In this document: in pieces, positions 60,496-64,000 of the stretch
Layout of the letters: every line of letters starts with the position of its first letter
How positions within the stretch are numbered: position 1 is the stretch's first letter
Assembly: GCA_963846495.1 (NCBI GenBank)
Contig: CAWJWP010000016.1
Span: 310,001 to 374,000, forward strand
Source: DASYQD01 sp963846495
GTDB taxonomy: Bacteria; Acidobacteriota; Thermoanaerobaculia; Multivoradales; JAIOJS01
Length of the DNA stretch: 64,000 bases
Direction: 5' to 3'
The notes under the pieces: model-generated
What the model was told of the DNA's origin: nothing
Databases searched by the model: none
The model's input: the letters and a program-made list of their open reading frames with translations, nothing else
Made by a program: the position numbers and the translations under genes

Positions 60496-61164
60496 TCACC
60501 CCTCCCGCCGCAGCCGCGGCATGTTCAGCAACCCGATCAGCCGCGCCAGCACCACCGCGATGAACATCACGCCGGTGAACTCCTCCAGCATGACGAGCGC
60601 GCGCGCCATCGGCTTGAGCGGCACGATGTCGCCGAGCCCGACGCTCGACAGCGTCGTGAAGCTGAGGAAGAGCAACTCCACCCACGTCCGCGGCGCCTCG
60701 GAATTGACGGCGCTGCCGAAGCTGCCGGGGACGAAGTACTGGCACACGGTGTAGACGTGGGCAAAGGCCCAGGCGAGCAGCGTGAAGGTGGCGCCGGCGG
60801 CGAAGAGCTCGTCCGGCGTGGCGTGCTGGTCCTGCAGCATGTAGGCGATGAGGCTGCCGGTGGCGTAGAGGTAGAACGCCGCCTCGAGCGCGGAGATCAT
60901 CACCGCGGCCGCCGGGGTGGGCCAGAGCGCGTGGCGCACCGAGAGGACGACCACCGGCAGCGCCAGCAGCAGCGCCACCCAGGTGAGCCACGAGGTACGC
61001 CGCACCAGCCACAACGCGGCGCCGAGGACGAGCAGCCCGAAGGCGCCGAAGAGGGCGTGGCCGGCAGGCGTCGCCTCCATCAGGGGATAGAGCAGGACGC
61101 CGGCGAGCTGCACGGCGAGCAGCACGGCCGAGGGGTGGCGTCGGGCCTGGGTGAGCAACCGCAT
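60496..61164 (-). CDS. Two-TM-type potassium channel (Ion_trans_2)
   Basis: The protein has 222 residues. Several hydrophobic helices precede the pore loop FTTLSSVGLGDIVP, where the filter is S-V-G-L-G-D instead of the usual T-V-G-Y-G-D; the last helix is ALVMLEEFTGVMFIAVVLAR. The Tyr-to-Leu change may alter selectivity. It faces the VapBC pair. Confidence 0.85.
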   Translation of the reverse strand: MRLLTQARRHPSAVLLAVQLAGVLLYPLMEATPAGHALFGAFGLLVLGAALWLVRRTSWLTWVALLLALPVVVLSVRHALWPTPAAAVMISALEAAFYLYATGSLIAYMLQDQHATPDELFAAGATFTLLAWAFAHVYTVCQYFVPGSFGSAVNSEAPRTWVELLFLSFTTLSSVGLGDIVPLKPMARALVMLEEFTGVMFIAVVLARLIGLLNMPRLRREG

Positions 61165-61274
61165 TACGCGAGATCCTAAGGCTCCTCGCTACCGCGGCCC
61201 CGCAGACCGTCTGCCCGAACTGGGAGCAGCCGTCGAGCAGATGTGGGCAGCTGCGCTCGATGCAGAGGCTGCGC

Positions 61275-62171
61275 TCAGTTCGCGCGCGCCGGAGCGCTCT
61301 TCGCCAGATCGATCAGCAGCTTGCGCTCCGCGGCCGTCGGCTCTCTTCCCGGCGCCAGCGAGTACTCGATCATGCGGTTGCCGCTCAGGTACCGCAGCTT
61401 CGCGTGCGGCCTCCCGCCCTCGCAGGGCCAGAGCATCTCGGCGGTGTCACCGAGCTCGGCGACCGGTTCTCGCTTGCAGCCGCCGCCGCTGTTTTCCATC
61501 ACCTGCTCGGGGTTGCGCGTCTCGATGATCGACACCAGGACGACGCTGCCACCGGCTTGCGCCATGCAGCTGTTGCTGCCGAAGGTCTGCTGGCTGAAGT
61601 CCTTGCCGGGGAGGAGCTTCTTGAGCACGTCGGTCGAGAACCAGGGGCAGTTGGCGGCGGCGGCGAGCGCCGCCGGGTCTTTGTCGATGGCGAGCGCGGC
61701 CTGCACGAGCTTCGTCGCCGCGGCGACGTGGTCGGGGGTCACGGTCGTGCCGAGGTTGAAGTTGGCGGTCACGACGACGCGGCCCTGGTGAGCGGTGAAC
61801 ATGATCGAGCGATCGTCGTCGGGGCCCTCCGCTTTGGGTCCCGACTTCGACCGGTAGCTGAAGGCCTCGGCGCCGAGCTCCTTGATCCGGGTCACGGTGT
61901 ACGACTTCTCCATCTCCGTGCGCATGCCGCGCACGAGGCTCGTCGCCTCGGCCGGCGACGCCTTGAGCAGCTGGTTGGCGCCGAAGATGTTCGGGCCGCC
62001 GCTGCCGATGAACGTGCAAGAGCCCGCGGCGCCGCCGGTCATCACCCGCCACGGCGCGAAGTCGGGCAGCGCCGCGTCCACGTCGCGAGTCGGCAGCCAA
62101 CCGCACTCCTCGGCCGCCAGCACGGGCGCGAACAGCAGTAGCCACGTCGCGGCGACGATGCATCGCACCAT
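61275..62171 (-). CDS. Secreted protein with a duplicated Cys-containing domain
   Basis: AGGAGG precedes ATG 62171; 298 residues with a signal peptide (IVAATWLLLFAPVLAAE). Two halves look alike: ECGWLPTRDVDAALPDF...SCTFIG and NCPWFSTDVLKKLLPG...NSCMAQ, each with a Cys-x-W opening and a later Cys. The family is unknown to me. It would be exported. Confidence 0.65.
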   Translation of the reverse strand: MVRCIVAATWLLLFAPVLAAEECGWLPTRDVDAALPDFAPWRVMTGGAAGSCTFIGSGGPNIFGANQLLKASPAEATSLVRGMRTEMEKSYTVTRIKELGAEAFSYRSKSGPKAEGPDDDRSIMFTAHQGRVVVTANFNLGTTVTPDHVAAATKLVQAALAIDKDPAALAAAANCPWFSTDVLKKLLPGKDFSQQTFGSNSCMAQAGGSVVLVSIIETRNPEQVMENSGGGCKREPVAELGDTAEMLWPCEGGRPHAKLRYLSGNRMIEYSLAPGREPTAAERKLLIDLAKSAPARAN

Positions 62172-62287
62172 GGTTGGACCTCCTGGGCTGGCTGGCGACA
62201 TTACTACGCCGGCACAAACGGCGATGCGAGCGGGGCCTCCCCCGCCCGCATTCCGAGCGTACCGACTGACGAACGACGGCGTTCGCT

Positions 62288-64000
62288 CTACGGCGCCAGC
62301 GAGTCGTACGTCGGCCCCTGGTCGCCGCAGGCGGCATCGCCGGCGTCGTGGGGCACGCAGACCTTGACCACCGTCGAGCAGCGGGCGCCGGCGCGATCGG
62401 CGGCGTCGACCTGGAGCTGGTAGACGCGGCCGTCGCCGTCACCACGCCGCTCGGCGCGCAGCAAAACTTGGGCTCCGCCCGGAAGCATGGCGTCCGGGCT
62501 GGTGTTGCCGTCGCCGCCGCCGTTGATGGGCTCGTCCTGACGCACCGCGATCACTCGCACCTCGGGGGCCTCGCCGTCGGGGTCGGTGATGCCGGTGATC
62601 CCCACCGACACGAACCGGTGGTTGGGCGGCCAGAGCCGCGCCACCGTCGGCTGCGCGCCGCCGCATTGCGGGGGACGGTTGGCGCAGGCGTCGCCGACGC
62701 CGTCGCCGTTCGAATCCGCCTGCGACGGGTTGTAGACGGTCGGGCAGTTGTCGCTCGCGTCGGGCACCGCGTCGAGGTCGCCGTCGGGCGCCGTGCGCAC
62801 GGTGCGCTCGAAGGTCTGGCCGTGGAAGTCGCGGTAGGCGATGCGCCACGAGAGCGCCGGGCAGGCGTCGCCCGGAGTCAGGGTCTCGAACGTCACGGTG
62901 TCGGCGCTCGTCGTGGTGGCGAGGCCGACGGTGGTGGCGAAGGTCGCCGGGTCGGGGTCGTCGGGGTGGGAGAAGCGAGCCACGCCGTCGAGCACGCTGA
63001 CGGAGGCGGGCGGGTCGACGATCGTGGCGGTGACGTTGTAGGCGTAGCCGAAGCCGTTGTTGACGAGGTCGACCCGCCACTCGTCGCCGCTCGCGCGCTC
63101 GCAGCCGAAGCACGCTGAGATCGGCGGCCGGCGCCTGGTCGGCCGCGATGACGAGATGCTCGACGAAGTTGGTGTCGACGCGGCTGGGCGGCACGGCGTC
63201 GGGGAAGATGACGGTGCCGACGTTGCGGACCTTGGTGTCGGGTGGCGCGTCGGCCCTCACGTTGGCGGAGAAGCTGACGCTGCGCGGCGTCGCCGGCGGC
63301 AACACCGGGTCGCGCCAAGTGAGCGTGCGCGTCGAGGCATCGAAAGTGCCGCCGTCCTCGACGGTGAGGGTCGAGAGGTCGAGGTCCTCGTCGAGCGGAT
63401 CGACGACCAGCACGTCGTGGGCGTCGGCGGTGCCGACGTTCTCGTAGTGGAGCGTGTAGCGCAGCCGCTGTCCCGCCGTCGCGTAGGCGTAGCCCTGGCC
63501 GTTGACCGGCGGGTCGACCTCCTTGAAGTTGGGATCGACCGGCACGCAGCCGGGCACGCCGACGTTGCACTCGTCGAGGTGCGCGAGCTCCTCGAAGCTC
63601 GCCGGTCCCGTCCAGGTGTGGAGCTCGCAGCACCAGGCGGGCACGGTCACTCCGCCGCAGGCGCCGCGCGGCACCGTGCAGCGGTGCGGCGCCGCCGGGA
63701 TGGTGGCCGGCGCGCACATCAGCGGCCGGCCGCCGACCGGGAACGGCCCCACCGGCACGTAGCCGCTGCCGCACTGGGTGACGCTCGGGCCGGCGAGGAA
63801 GAGCGGCACGCAGCCGCAGGCGGGGTCGCCGCAGTCGGCCTTGCCGTCGCAGTTGTCGTCGATGCCGTTGAAGCAGATCTCCGGCTGGCCGCTGCGCGAG
63901 GCTTTGTCGAATTTCATGATCTGCATCGCGGTGTTGTCGCTGCGATCGACGTCTTCGGAGGCCGTCGTCGCGATCGCCACGTTGAGGAGAGTGCTCTCAC
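62288..64000 (-). CDS. C-terminal part of a large secreted DUF11-repeat protein, frameshifted and 5' partial
   Basis: The reading frame enters at the window edge (start beyond 64000). Elements: a MopE-type motif CFNGIDDNCDGKADCGDPAC, cysteine-rich segments, then DUF11 (RLRYTLHYENVGTADAHDVL and FSANVRADAPPDTKVRN). The frame changes near 63090, after which a second domain (GVARFSHPDDPDPATFATTV) and a thrombospondin type-3-like calcium motif (DASDNCPTVYNPSQADSNGD) follow, ending at 62288. Function: an exported surface protein, probably calcium-stabilised. Confidence 0.75.

Overview
The window is GC-rich chromosomal DNA from an undetermined bacterium. Its content points to Acidobacteriota, probably a Thermoanaerobaculia-like lineage. 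The pointers are three large Ser/Thr kinases (two carrying C-terminal TolB/PD40 propellers), a VWFA-related protein of the acidobacterial type, BACON/IPT and DUF11 secreted proteins, and a C-terminal secreted domain I associate with that class. This placement is inference from gene content; there is no rRNA here. At least fourteen coding regions or domains are interrupted by single-base frame changes, including the housekeeping gene prmC, so consensus errors in the assembly are more likely than mass pseudogenisation. I treat the interrupted genes as single genes.

Layout. 1-15 kb: VWFA-related secreted protein, MFS transporter, lectin-like secreted protein, BACON-repeat protein, a degenerate M48-like membrane protein, a membrane-tethered LuxR-type regulator, DUF4199 protein, kinase-propeller protein, a cysteine-rich secreted protein, a periplasmic solute-binding protein and a zinc-ribbon protein. 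15-20 kb: the most unusual locus, a translationally coupled pair made of a multi-TIR protein and an nSTAND NTPase fused to a patatin-like phospholipase with a membrane hairpin; this looks like an abortive-infection or innate-immunity system. 20-30 kb: a kinase-AAA-TPR giant, a PrcB-like lipoprotein, a secreted M28 peptidase and a third kinase. 30-36 kb: a VapBC pair, an MltF-like transglycosylase, flavin reductase overlapping Ada, and an SGNH hydrolase. 36-40 kb (minus strand): L-amino-acid oxidase, 2-oxoacid decarboxylase and two RRM proteins in one tight operon. 40-46 kb: AI-2E family permease, VIT/VWA/DUF2135 protein whose 3' end is overrun by a dispersed palindromic repeat, and a DUF4097 beta-solenoid with 54-nt tandem repeats. 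46-47.3 kb: a lower-GC islet with structured repeats and two small genes. 47-55.6 kb: M19 dipeptidase, then the housekeeping run rpmE-prfA-prmC-murA, a degenerate lytic transglycosylase and a SurA-like chaperone. 56-59 kb: metallophosphoesterase and a methyltransferase. 59-60.5 kb: a short leader ORF and strong terminator, five tightly packed tRNA genes (Ser, Tyr, two class-I-shaped tRNAs with Leu anticodons, Ser) and a second VapBC pair. 60.5-64 kb: a potassium channel, a secreted duplicated-domain protein and the C-terminal part of a large DUF11 protein running off the window.

Two parts deserve most attention: the TIR / nSTAND-patatin pair, because the patatin replaces the usual repeat sensor at the NTPase C-terminus, and the tRNA cluster, where each of the five tRNAs reads a codon found in the 21-codon leader ORF that precedes a strong terminator.
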